A stretch of 64,000 nucleotides of DNA from positions 30,539,154-30,603,153 of the forward strand of contig JAAOOA010000127.1 of NCBI GenBank assembly GCA_012861695.1, read 5' to 3'. Made by a program: the position numbers and the translations under genes. A model generated the notes under the pieces. It did no database searches, was not told where the DNA came from, and saw only the letters and a program-made list of their open reading frames with translations. How positions within the stretch are numbered: position 1 is the first letter of the stretch; each line of letters starts with the position of its first letter. The stretch is from Trematomus loennbergii. Lineage: Eukaryota > Chordata > Actinopteri > Perciformes > Nototheniidae. Of this stretch, positions 22,087 through 32,497 are shown in pieces.

Positions 22087-22662
22087 AGAGGACATATTAT
22101 GTTTTTTGGGGGGTGGGTGTAAATAGCCGATTAGTTACCGTGTATCTATTTTCACCCGCCTTAAAATAAAGGCTATGAAAGTGTTCGTATTCAGCAAAAA
22201 AAAAAAATTCTTTGATTTACAGTCGTCTCTTTCCCAATGTCAGTAACAGGAAAAAGTAATTTTTGGGTCCATGATGTCACTGACTAGAGCGTAATGTAGT
22301 TCTAACGTTTGGCCACTAGGATAATTTGCTTCCACGATCGGCGTTGTTCCTGGGGACTTGCCTGAAACACCTTGATTGACTCCTTTGTTTACTTCCTGAA
22401 CATAATGACATCACTATGGTACACTCGCACTTCTATTGGCTAGCGCTCCAACACATTGTACATGAAATGCTAAGGGGCGTGACATATCTAAGACGTTGAC
22501 CAATCACAACAGAGCTGGTTTCAGACAGAGGGTGAAAAGAGGTGCTGCAACACAGGCAGTATGAGAAAAATAAATAACTTTTTGAACATTAAAGCATGTA
22601 AACGCCACACTAGAGGCACAAATTGCAAATATGAAGCTGAAAATGAGCGTAATGTGTCCTCT
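22087..22662 (-). mobile_element. TTAA MITE family A, full-length copy with a diverged interior
   Basis: AGAGGACATATTATG at the left and CGTAATGTGTCCTCT at the right are inverted repeats flanked by TTAA at 22083-22086 and 22663-22666. The right half holds the family core (GACCAATCACAACAGAGC, TTTCAGACAGAGGGTGAAAA, GAGGTGCTGCA). At about 22515 it lacks the roughly 32 bases that carry the CCAAT box in the copy at 34052. The left half is unlike other copies. Confidence 0.85.
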
Positions 22663-22666
22663 TTAA

Positions 22667-25216
22667 TATTGTTGGGCTAGCTTATGTGTTCAAAGAGCGT
22701 CAAAATCCTCAGATGGGAAGACGATGTGCGTGCATACGTGTGCAAACAGAGTAGAAAGAGAGCCTTAGTTAGCTGTCTGCTTGGCCGCGCCTGTGATGTA
22801 TGTTTACGGCCCATCATCTCTAGCCAATTACCCCGCCTCAGTGTGGGAGCGCCGCGACTCCCCATCACAGCCGTCAGAGTGTGAGCATGGAGAGAGACGG
22901 TGACAGTTAGCGTTCCTGGACATCCCTGGCAAAGCGCTTGTTTTCCTTAGGGGGCTTTGGAGATTCATCTTGAAAAAGTAAGCCACAGGGTAGCCGAGTC
23001 TGCAGCTGCTTGGGAATTGCAGGCTTGTCGACTGTGTTTGTGTGCATCAGTGTGTGGTGTGGGTGTTTTAACTTAGCACAGCATGTGTGCAAACTTTGTA
23101 AATCCCTGTTTCCCACGCACTCCTGTGTTTGCATCAATATGAGCTGCTCACAGTGTGATGGTGCATATGGTTCGAGGCTGTAAATGATGTGATCATCATA
23201 TGTTACTCTGAAAACTCTCAAAGCTGTGAGATAACCTTGGTATATCTGCTCTCTTCCAGATACAGCTGAGGCAGACGTGTTCATGTACCCCGTTCAGGTC
23301 AAGCTGCAGACTTTCTCCCACAAACACATCTGACTTCTACAAGGTAATCTCCTCCTCTGTCTTTTTGCATCAGAACAATGTGCTGAAATATACTTCTGTG
23401 CCTCGTTCACCGTTGCTCCTTGAGATTGTTTTTCTCGTAAAATGTTCTCCCGTTGAGAAGCGACATTAGAAAAAGGTAAACTGAATAAAAGTCAGAGCGC
23501 GGCAGCCGTGAAGACTAATTTGCTTTTATCAGGGAGCTGTTTTTGAACCCTGTTGACGCTCACGTAATCCTTTAACTTCACATTTGGATGATTCCTTTGT
23601 GGAACTGAGAATACGCAGAGGTAAGACAAGAGTTTATGCTTTTTATTTTCTTTCACTCTGGCTCCATATTCACATACTGTGACAGATTGAAACTGCAAAG
23701 CTGTGTTTGTGTTGGCTAGACGACGCAACGCTCCTGCCCGGAGGGTTTATCAGGGAGAGAAAATATTGACCGCCAACACTTGCACTTTGGTGGTGTTATT
23801 GCTTTTCACACTTTGGTGATACAGAAAGCAGTCGCCAAGCACAACAATCGTAAACCCGCAGCCATATTGACAGCAGCATTGCTCTTCTGTGCAGGGCAGC
23901 AGAGCAGCTTATGGTGTTTACATTTCAGCTTATTCCACCTAAGTACGTTTTGCAAACAAATAATATGAAAGTGATGGAACAAGGTGAGAAGCAAAGAAAA
24001 GACATATACTGTTCACGTGAAACCCAAAGGAGCATCTCAAAATCACCACAGCTGTTTACGGCTCTCTATTGTCATTATGAGCTCACCAAAATCACACTTC
24101 AATGGATAAAGTAATAGAACAGATGATTATTGCTTATCACTCTCAAGGCAACTGAATAGATTATTATTACAAAATAGCATTACTATATGATTATGATGAT
24201 ATGATCATTGTGTTATTGTTCGACTAAATCCCAATGTGCAGATTACTTTGTAAAGGCAAATTGTAGATGGAAACTAAGAGAAATCGGTCATGGCATAATC
24301 TTTTTACATTTCTAAAGAGTATTGTTTGATGTAAACAATGACTGTACCACAGTTCAAAGAATAGTTTAACAATATCTCCAAGTGTGAGCCTATTAAAGCC
24401 AAGATAAAATAAAACATTTGGAGTGGCAATATATGTGATTATGTAAATTCACTTCAAGGGAGCTGATAACAATGTTGTGAGAAATCAGTCGATGTGTTGG
24501 TGATACTGTGCATATAGAAATCATTATTATATTGGGATATATTATTGGGATATTAATCTTTACCATATTGCACAGCTCCATTGTAAACACATGTTCTGCA
24601 ATGCCTTGTTTTTCCACATCTTGACCGGTTTTCTGTAGTTTATATGGCCCATAAATGCCACGCTGAAAAAATGAACTTGTCTTAACTGCTGTGGCTGTTT
24701 TCATTTTTCTAACCTATAACATTTTCAAGTGGTGCACTCCAGCGAATGAGACGTTTGACATTCTCAAACAGCGGGGACTTTAAACAGCTTAAATCAGGGA
24801 TCGAGGTGATTCTCCTCATTTTCATCCGCCTCAATGGCGTGCCAATGTGGGCGTGCATTAAAGATTCATGCAAACAGCTGTTTCTGCTACAGGACAGCGT
24901 GGCTCAGAGCAAGGCTGTGTGCTTGGATTTCAAATCAGGGAAGTCTAGAGGAGCTGGGTTTGAAAGAAAAACATTGCATTGCAGGGCTGGAAGTCAACAC
25001 GATTATCCAAAAGAACGGGAGCTAAACACTGATACATCCCTGAACATAAGAGTAGGAGTTCAAGTAGACTGAGTCGCCTTTTTAAAATGAATATGAAGTC
25101 GGCTTGTAGGAGTTTTGGAATACTGACCCAAATATGCTAAAACAGACCTATTAGAAAACAATTCACATCTTTATACACAGTGACCCAACGGTAGAGTAAA
25201 CAATACCAGCAGTATT
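22667..25216. other. non-coding sequence, nothing recognised
   Basis: The frames at 22907-23284, 24393-24704 and 24746-25072 have no domain that I know. No repeat boundary is seen; several direct ATTATTGGGATAT-type words occur near 24525-24555. Confidence 0.4.
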
Positions 25217-25270
25217 TGGGAGTTACGGATTACATGTAACAGGGTTTACGTAATCAGGAAACAATAAAAG
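25217..25270 (+). repeat. short interspersed fragment shared with 27377-27433
   Basis: TTGGGAGTTACGGATTACATG, GTAACAGGGTTTACG and TAATCAGGAAACAA align base for base with the block at 27377 (TTGGGGAGTAATGGATTACATG and so on) with scattered changes. It is probably a remnant of a DNA-transposon end with GTAACG motifs. Confidence 0.6.
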
Positions 25271-25285
25271 GTATTCCCTTACAGT

Positions 25286-25491
25286 CAGGGCCGTCCCTGG
25301 CCAACATGAGGCCCCACGCAAAGTTATATGATGACCGCGCCACACTAATTGCGCTGCATAGGTGCGCCGCATTTTCGGCTCAGTTGAGGCACCCTCCGCA
25401 AGATGAGGCCCCCTCCGCAAGACGAGGTCCCCTCCGCAAGGTGAGGCTACACGCAGTCTGCATGATCGGGCTGTAGGGAGGGACGGCCCTG
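25286..25491. mobile_element. hAT MITE, 206 bp
   Basis: The ends CAGGGCCGTCCCT and AGGGACGGCCCTG are perfect inverted repeats flanked by an exact 8-bp duplication CTTACAGT (25278-25285 and 25492-25499). The interior holds three tandem units of about 19 bp of the form GATGAGGCCCCCTCCGCAA. No coding capacity. Confidence 0.95.
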
Positions 25492-25499
25492 CTTACAGT

Positions 25500-26277
25500 T
25501 GTATACAAAATGGCTGAATCTGCATGATGGTTTTCTCTTTCTTCGTTTCATTTGTTCTTGTTTTAATTCTGTAGGTGAACCCATAGGTTTATAAAATAGT
25601 GTTTCTGAGCTTCACTGTTTGTATTAAACTAAAACGGAGCATTTTCTGTCAGCTCAGATTATATTTCTACGTTTTTATTGTATTTACTGGCAGTGCATTT
25701 GATATTGAGGTGATCCAAAAGAAACAGCAAGTTATACGGTTATTTTCTGATACTCAGATTAGATTTCTCATTTCATGTTTTACATTGCATTTTTTAAGTA
25801 ACCCTCCCAACCCTGCGTATCAGTGGAAGCAGTCAATGCGATTGAAATGAGGAATTTCCAAACAACACTTTGACATTTGCCTAAATAAGCATGACTGTTG
25901 GGATTGTGAAGCACCACCATAAGGCTTTTAAAATAGGTGTTTGTTCATTCGAGCTGACATTTGTACGATTTTTCAGCGTGGATGCAGCGATGATATATGC
26001 CGGCTCCTGACAGCCGTGCAGCTGCTGAATGCAGAGGGCTGAGTTATGTGTGTGAGGTGTGAGGTACATATTCACAGCCAGCGTCATGTTCTCCCCCTCT
26101 CTCATGCCCACATGCACTCTGACTCTGTTGTTTACTCTCACATTTGTTCTGTCTCATTTTCACTGTCTCTCATGTTTCCTGTTACACTCTTCCCTCCTTT
26201 GTGTAAGGGGAGACTGAGGTTAGTGTTGCAGAAGAAAGCTTCATTAAATATCTACATTTGTGCTGCATTGGAACGGT
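25500..26277. other. non-coding sequence, nothing recognised
   Basis: AT-rich with no gene or named repeat that I can support. Confidence 0.4.
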
Positions 26278-26281
26278 TTAA

Positions 26282-26827
26282 AGGGGCCCTATCATCCTCA
26301 TTTCCAGGGCCACATTTTTATGTAGTGTCTCTCCTGGGACATGTCTCCATGCTTTAATGTTCAAAAAGCTCTTTATTTTTCGCATACTGCCTGTGCTGCA
26401 GCACCTCTTTTCACCCTCTGTCTGAAACCAGAGCCCAGTCTGCTCCAATTGGTTAGCTGGCCGGGTCTGTCGTGATTGGTCAACTGCTTAGAGATGTGTG
26501 GGAAATATCACTAAATAACTACAGAATAAGACTTATTTAACCCTTATTTAAACCATTAGGGTCCAAAAGTTGTAAAATGTGGTAAAAACCTATTCCAGAG
26601 TTATTTTCTGTCTCCATTCATTTGACTGAGCCGAGATTAGCTGTGACGCTGCTGGAGTGCTATCCAATAGAATCGCAAGTGTTACATAGTGATGTAATTA
26701 TGTTCCAGGAGTAAACAAAGGAGTCCGATGGACTGGATTGTAGCCTTCACAGACCATTTACATGCACACAAACCTATATAACACACTATAGGAAAGGGAA
26801 AACCATTAAAGCATTAAAAAGGCCTCT
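26282..26827 (+). mobile_element. TTAA MITE family A, near full-length copy
   Basis: It starts AGGGGCCCTATCATCCTC after TTAA (26278-26281) and ends AAAAGGCCTCT; the right TTAA has decayed to GTAA. The core CACCTCTTTTCACCCTCTG, TCTGAAACCAGAGCCCAGTC and CCAATTGGTTAGCTGGCCGG is well kept. About 150 bases near 26497-26645 do not match the other copies and may be a later insertion. Confidence 0.85.
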
Positions 26828-26831
26828 GTAA

Positions 26832-27376
26832 AAATACAGATAGAGCGGAAATCATTAGGTCTGAGTGCACAAAGAAAAACAGTCAATGATCTTTAAGAGT
26901 GTAACATAATAACGTTCTCTTCTCCACTGAGACGAGCCATGACCTCGTCACAGGAGCCGTACAGTGACCATCCGAATGGTAATGTGACAGACTGATTGCC
27001 AATTTACAGCCCACACAAAAACATCACCCCGCTGAATTCAAAGACAGCTCTGTAATGACAAACAATGCGACAGACTCCAACAAAAAGATATCTGCTGTTT
27101 CTTCCTTCTTCAAAATTATGCTCACAATTACAGTGAGAATGATTGGAAACAGCAGTGGCTAAAACGAAGTCTCACCTCCCTTGAAGGAGCCACGAGGAAA
27201 TATTGCGAGCTCTTCCTGTTTCATATCGCAGTAACAAGCAGATGATCTCCTTCAGAAATAGACAGCTGGTTGTGTTTTTCTAATTGTGTGGCTCCATCAC
27301 CGCCTCTCAGTCCTCGTTCATGAGCAGCTGTTAGCCATGCATCCTATCGGTTTGCTTACATATTCTCTGCCATAAG
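26832..27376. other. non-coding sequence, nothing recognised
   Basis: No gene or repeat is recognised between two family A copies. Confidence 0.4.
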
Positions 27377-27433
27377 GCTTGGGGAGTAATGGATTACATG
27401 GAACAAGATTATTTCATCAGGATACAAAAAAAT
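27377..27433 (+). repeat. short interspersed fragment shared with 25217-25270
   Basis: See the block at 25217. Here it directly abuts, and replaces, the left end of the family A copy that starts at 27434. Confidence 0.6.
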
Positions 27434-27588
27434 GACATGTCTCCATGCTTCAATGTTCAGAAAGCTCTTTATTTTCTCATACTGCCTACCTCTTTTCACC
27501 CTCTGTCTGAAACCAGAGCGCAGTCTGCTCTGATTGGTTAGCTGGCTGGCTCTGTTGTGATTGGTCAACCTCTTAAAGATGTCCCATC
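27434..27588 (+). mobile_element. TTAA MITE family A, left part of an interrupted copy
   Basis: It runs from GACATGTCTCCATGCTTCAA through CTGTCTGAAACCAGAGCGCA and CTCTGATTGGTTAGCTGG to GTCAACCTCTTAAAGATGTCC, where the family match stops. The remaining right part of the same copy resumes at about 28549, so roughly 960 bp were inserted into it. Confidence 0.8.
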
Positions 27589-27735
27589 CTTATACTTGGG
27601 TATTCTACTCATACTCTTGCATTTTATGTATTTGTACTGCTATGTTTGTCATTTTCATTTTCTTAATGTTTTATGTGAGGAACGTAGCTCAAAGCAAATC
27701 CGGCATATTTACACTTGGTATATTTCATGTTTTAA

Positions 27736-28487
27736 AGGTCCCATGTCATGGCCATTTCTACTGATCATAATTCCATTGTTGAGGTCTACTAAAATAGATT
27801 TAAATTGTGCAATTTTCGTAATTCACATTGGTTTCTCATACAGCATCTCTGTAAAGTATGTGTATTCACTCTCTGTCCTAAACGGCTTGTTGGAGCTCCG
27901 GCCCCCCCCCCTCCCTGTGAGCCCAGTGTGCTCTGATTGGTCGGGACGTTGTGAGGCTCGCTGCTCAGTGAGCTGGCTTACTGGTGTGGTTTCCGGGTCG
28001 GCGATACAGCGAGACAGCGCGAAACTCATCCTGAGCACACACAAACACTCACAGCCGAAGTCAAAACAATAAGTGTGGCTTGATATTGAGTAAGAAAAAG
28101 GTTTATAACGCTGTGAGAATGGGTCTGCTGCGGAGAGCATTTCTCCAAGATCCCAACTCGTCTATTACCAACCAGGGAGCTCTATGCAAGTCAATGGGAC
28201 TCCCTGTTAGTTGAAAATGGACGCTAAAGGTCCTGGTGTGTGAGGAGCTCTGCGGATTGGTCCATTTGTTTCTTCCGGGAACCGCATGACGTCATGCGGT
28301 TCCCGGAAGAAACAAATGGAAAAAGAGAAATCTCCAACGAGGCGTTCTAGGTATTTTCTGTGTTAGAGTTTTACTCGCTACAGGGTGTACTTTGAGGGTT
28401 TGTGACTCTGCAGACCGTTTACATGCAGAAAAACCTTCATAACACACAAGGGGACGGGTAATAGGGGAAAAGCATGACATGGGACCT
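27736..28487. mobile_element. TTAA-flanked MITE family B
   Basis: AGGTCCCATGTCATG and CATGACATGGGACCT are perfect 15-bp inverted ends flanked by TTAA (27732-27735 and 28488-28491). The 752-bp interior has a CTCTGATTGGTCGGGACGTT box similar in style to family A and a 60-bp perfect palindrome at 28261-28320. The superfamily is not determined (piggyBac or Kolobok by target). Confidence 0.9.
28261..28320. repeat. perfect 60-bp palindrome with no spacer
   Basis: The 30 bases from 28261 (TCCATTTGTTTCTTCCGGGA...) are followed at once by their exact reverse complement, ending at 28320. The centre is TGACGTCA, the consensus CRE site for CREB/ATF proteins. The neighbouring bases (28260 G, 28321 A) do not pair, so the palindrome ends sharply. 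It lies inside family B. Confidence 0.99.
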
Positions 28488-28548
28488 TTAAGTGTTCATT
28501 AATGTGCAATGTCCCTGCCAAATAAACGAATACATAAATAAATGAAAT

Positions 28549-28683
28549 GATCACGTACAATGCGAGTGTTACATAGTGATATCAGGAGTCCAATGGAAGT
28601 GTTTCAGTGTGTGTGAGAAAAACAAAAGCCTATTTAACACACCACAGGAAAGGGAAAACCCCATAAAGCCTGATAGGGCCTCT
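28549..28683 (+). mobile_element. TTAA MITE family A, right part of the interrupted copy
   Basis: The family match resumes with GATCACGTACAATGCGAGTG and TTACATAGTGATATCAGGAG, and ends CACAGGAAAGGGAAAACC, AAAGCCTGATAGGGCCTCT, then TTAA at 28684-28687. It completes the copy begun at 27434. Confidence 0.8.
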
Positions 28684-28687
28684 TTAA

Positions 28688-30462
28688 GTATCTCATGACC
28701 ATTAAGAAGTTTTATGCAGATCTTTGCCTGCAACTTCAGCTGATGTCGATGGTTGTCAGGCTAGAACTGTTTGATTCTGCCGAGGTGAGGAGCAGTAGAT
28801 ACTCACTAGGAAGCAGCCTGAGCAGAATATCTGTTTTTCATCCTGCAGAGTGGCGTGTTCTGTGAGCATTTCTAAATGATGGAGGGTAATTACAGCGCTT
28901 TTTTTCCCATCATCATCTGAAATGATGTTACCTTGACAGATCTCTTTTTATTGCTTCTCGAATTGCCTGGGCTTTCTTACATTTTTTTACAAAATGCACA
29001 GAACAAAAAGACTCGTCTGAACCCCTAATTAATTTTGAACCGTGCCAAGAGGGATGCCTAGCTTAGCATACAATATGCTCTGTAGTGTGGCAGCTTTGTC
29101 TATGGAAATAATCACGGTGAACCAAAATTGCATCCAAATCCTAAGAAGATTTGACAGGAAATTAACGTTTTTTGTAAATATATTGTCTGCTGTCAGTCTG
29201 ACACATCAACCCTTTGTTTCTGTTTTTAATGTTGACACTTTAAAGGCTGTCTGTTCTTCAATAAACAATTAAAAAATGAACAATATTCCCTTGATTAGTG
29301 GATACATAGACCCTATTTTTACTTGTTATTATAGTGGAAGAACACACTTTTCCTACAATGTTTTTAAAGGTCATTTCAAGAAAGTTTGAACCAAAATAGA
29401 AGTATGAGAAAAAGTTGCACACAATAGCCCAACATGACCAAATATCATAAAAGTTTAACCGTATCTCCAAGCGTGAGCATTTTGCAGCATGGATTTTTCC
29501 TTCCAAACTTGGAGGTACACATGAGAGAAGTGTAAAGCTTCCCCCTGGATTGTTGACATGGCACTATCTTTGGCTTACACCCACATGGTATTTTTCTGCA
29601 AGCTGGAAACCCACTCAGCATTCTGTCTGTTCGGTGCGAGAGGAGACTCACGGCGGCGACCTCCAGGGATGTCGATTCCCACCAATGCACGCGGACTTTA
29701 CAGTAACATTTTGCCCCAGTGTCAGGCAAGAGGAGAGGAGAAGTAGAGCGAAAGAGAGGAGACTATGAGCTTAATGTAGATCTGTCATCAGCTGGCTGCG
29801 GATCAAAAGAGCAGCATTGGCAGGCGGAGCACAGAATCCACCAGAGCCTCATCTCCATGCCAAGCTCCAGCTTCTCTGAGGTAGACAAGCACACAGGGGC
29901 CTGGCTCCAGGCGAGGAGAGTGTGTATCTGCATGCAATGTGTGAGTGTGTGTGTACTTCTCGGGGGCGGAGAGGTGTGGGCACATGCACAATGTCTCAAG
30001 GCAAGGATCTGGCACTTTGAAAATGTCACCAGAATCCCAGAAACAAAAAAGAAGAAGAAGAGAATGGAGAAAGTGTGATGAACAGACGCGTATGCTCTGG
30101 GAGGTGTGGGATTTAGAGACTGTGGAAGGCAGATTCATTTTTCAAAGTGGGAGATTGAGAGGAATAAAGATGATGGCACAAAGACAGAGAGATGCAGGCT
30201 CTCTTTACTGTACACCTCTGCAGCATTAGTGTACAAACGCAAGTTAGTGCTATAAGATGTATTGAAATGGCCGCCTTCAGAGGTTTCTTTCTGTCTACTT
30301 TTGGAACTAGAATGAATAGAAATGTGTTGGCAGTATTTAAAAGATAACTGTAGAGAAGATCGCTTTTTTTTAAACCCTCATGCACAGGACCTATACACAT
30401 TTTGTCTGAATATACAGTTGCTTATTTCATGGAGAGGCGTCAGGGCTAAGAGGCTTCCATGT
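28688..30462. other. non-coding sequence, nothing recognised
   Basis: Many overlapping frames of 60-119 residues lie between 29042 and 30229 on both strands; none has a domain and they overlap one another. A GAA-rich tract is at 30044-30065. Confidence 0.4.
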
Positions 30463-30545
30463 TTTAGGGAGCCAGGGAGCAGTTGGGGGTCTTCATCAAG
30501 GACACCTTGACAGTGCCTAAGTGGTGAATTGAGCAACTGTCGCCC
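30463..30545 (+). mobile_element. SINE body fragment
   Basis: GGGAGCCAGGGAGCAGTTGG then GTCTTCATCAAGGACACCTT and GACAGTGCCTAAGTGGTGAA matches the fish SINE body block (GGGAGCAG...GCCTTGCTCAAGGGCACCT) that is also seen in reverse at 6740-6800. Head and tail are absent. Confidence 0.6.
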
Positions 30546-30572
30546 CATAGGAGGGAAATTACCCTGTTTTCA

Positions 30573-30720
30573 AACATGCTAAATCTGCAAAAAAGCTCTT
30601 TATTTATCTCATAGTGTCTGTGCTGCAGCACCTCTTTTCACCCTCTGTCTGAAACCAGAGCCCAGTCTGCTCTGATTGGTAAGCTGGCCGGCTCTGTTGT
30701 GATGGGTCAACCGATCCAAC
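30573..30720 (+). mobile_element. TTAA MITE family A, internal fragment
   Basis: It contains AAAAAGCTCTTTATTTATCT, GTGCTGCAGCACCTCTTTTC, CTGTCTGAAACCAGAGCCC and CTCTGATTGGTAAGCTGGCC, ending near GTCAACCGATCC. Both ends are missing. Confidence 0.8.
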
Positions 30721-30724
30721 AGAG

Positions 30725-31783
30725 CCAGCCATTATTGTATCAATGTTAGGTCAGGTCTAAGTCCCTTACCTTTCTTTTGTGCAATAGGCTTTCTTTACAG
30801 CTGTTTTGTTGAAAACAAAGATATTCAAGGTTGAGAAAAAAAGGCTTCAGTGAAATTACAGCAGCAGGCAGCAGATGGTAAAAGGTGAGCACCTCCACTG
30901 ACAACAAAAGTCTAAGGAGTACACACTCTCCACAGCTCAAAAGGTTTCTAAAGAGAGGGATGCTGTGTTAAGAATTCAAGACCTGAACTTGCCAATCTCG
31001 TCCAGTTTTAGTGTAGGAGGACAACATCTCCCCTCTGAGGTGTTTTCTTAGTGTTTGTGGGTGTGTGTGCATGTGTTTGTGTTCTCTCGTTTACCCAAAC
31101 TCAATGTCAAACCTATTTCCAAACCACTGATTCAGCTAGTTGTGGAGATATACAGCGTTGCTGCCAATGCTCACCTTTAGAGATTACGGTGACATTAAAA
31201 GCGGCATATGGGCGGCGAGTGGGGAGACCCAACTGCTGCGCGCCTCATCTGATGCAAATGTCCTTTCTCACCTCCATCAGCAAAAGTAATTACGGCAAAC
31301 CACTGTGACATCTCAGGCTGCACGGTAGATGGAAAGAGTCCCTCGTATAGGTCACGGAAATACACCCATCTCTCTGGGTAAGGAGGAGACAATTATCTTT
31401 TTGTGCCGAGAGGCGGTGTTGAGGGAGGAACCCTCCACCCTCTAACCCCCCTCCCCCCTCCCCGGCTCCTCGAAGTGAAGTGTCTTTTGTACCAGCAGCC
31501 CTGAGGGACGCAGTCAAGATATTGACACGGCTGTTAGCATGCTTGGGGCAAAAGAGATGTATCGTATAGCTGCGCTGTCTCGCTTTACAACTGGAGCTTC
31601 ATTAATATGTCGGCAAACATGTGTTTGGTTTAGATTTTTTAATGCATTTTTCCAGTCACTGCGCAGATATGAAAATGACATGCATATTGGCAGTGTCTCT
31701 GCTGCAGTATTCATAGGATGTCATTTGCCCGGGCCTACCAGACATGTATGTTAATAGTTAGCTTACACATTCTTGCTATAATA
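30725..31783. other. non-coding sequence, nothing recognised
   Basis: No gene or named repeat. A CCCCTCCCCCCTCCCC tract lies near 31446. Confidence 0.4.
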
Positions 31784-31787
31784 TTAA

Positions 31788-31810
31788 AGAGGACATGTTG
31801 TGCTAATTGG
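31788..31810 (+). mobile_element. TTAA MITE family A, left end, source of the adjoining minisatellite
   Basis: After TTAA (31784-31787) comes AGAGGACATGTTGTGC, the family A left end. It then runs into the first minisatellite unit, whose CAGGTGTATATCAGTATG...TAGTGTCTCTAC matches the next family A bases (CAGGTTCATATTTGTATT...GTGCCTCTAC). Confidence 0.65.
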
Positions 31811-32497
31811 CAGGTGTATATCAGTATGTAGTGTCTCTACTTTAAAGAGTCCTCTCCTGCTGATGTTCAGGTGTATATCAGTATGTAGTGTCTCTACTTT
31901 AAAGAGTCCTCTCCTGCTGATGTTCAGGTGTATATCAGTATTTAGTGTCTCTACTTTAAAGAGTCCTCTCCTGCTGATGTTCAGGTGTATATCAGTATGT
32001 AGTGTCTCTACTTTAAAGAGTCCTCTCCTGCTGATGTTCAGGTGTATATCAGTATGTAGTGTCTCTACTTTAAAGAGTCCTCTCCTGCTGATGTTCAGGT
32101 GTATATCAGTATGTAGTGTCTCTACTTTAAAGAGTCCTCTCCTGCTGATGTTCAGGTGTATATCAGTATGTAGTGTCTCTACTTTACAGAGTCCTCTCCT
32201 GCTGATGTTCAGGTGTATATCAGTATGTAGTGTCTCTACTTTAAAGAGTCCTCTCCTGCTGATGTTCAGGTGTATATCAGTATGTAGTGTCTCTACTTTA
32301 AAGAGTCCTCTCCTGCTGATGTTCAGGTGTATATCAGTATGTAGTGTCTCTACTTTAAAGAGTCCTCTCCTGCTGATGTTCAGGTGTATATCAGTATGTA
32401 GTGTCTCTACTTTAAAGAGTCCTCTCCTGCTGATGTTCAGGTGTATATCAGTATGTAGTGTCTCTACTTTAAAGAGTCCTCTCCTGCTGATGTTCAG
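31811..32497 (+). repeat. 57-bp minisatellite, 12 units
   Basis: Units run CAGGTGTATATCAGTATGTA then GTGTCTCTACTTTAAAGAGT and CCTCTCCTGCTGATGTT. Only isolated changes are seen, for example TTTAGTG in unit 3 and TTTACAGAG in unit 7. The period is 57 = 3 x 19, so one frame stays open for 235 codons (31800-32507), giving a 19-residue repeat CISVCSVSTLKSPLLLMFR. There is no promoter, splice or family evidence for a protein. The units have no unique spacers between them. Confidence 0.97.

Larger units (their letters stand above)
27589..28548 (+). mobile_element. insertion inside family A; probable retroelement remnant that hosts family B
   Basis: Outer parts (27589-27731 and 28492-28548) flank the family B element. 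The right part, TGTGCAATGTCCCTGCCAAA then TAAACGAATACATAAATAAA and TGAAATGA, looks like the 3' tail of a retroelement on the plus strand. No coding domain is recognised; the open frame at 27557-28072 crosses element boundaries and is spurious. Retroelement origin is an inference from the tail alone. Confidence 0.45.

Noticed and set aside
27557..28072. 171-codon plus-strand frame
   Set aside because: It crosses the family A, retroelement-like and family B junctions, so it cannot be one gene.
28261..28320. Palindrome as a transcription terminator
   Set aside because: Rho-independent terminators are bacterial; no T run follows, and the setting is a fish transposon.
31811..32497. Array of direct repeats as a CRISPR-like locus
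   Set aside because: Units are contiguous with no unique spacers, and the host is a vertebrate.
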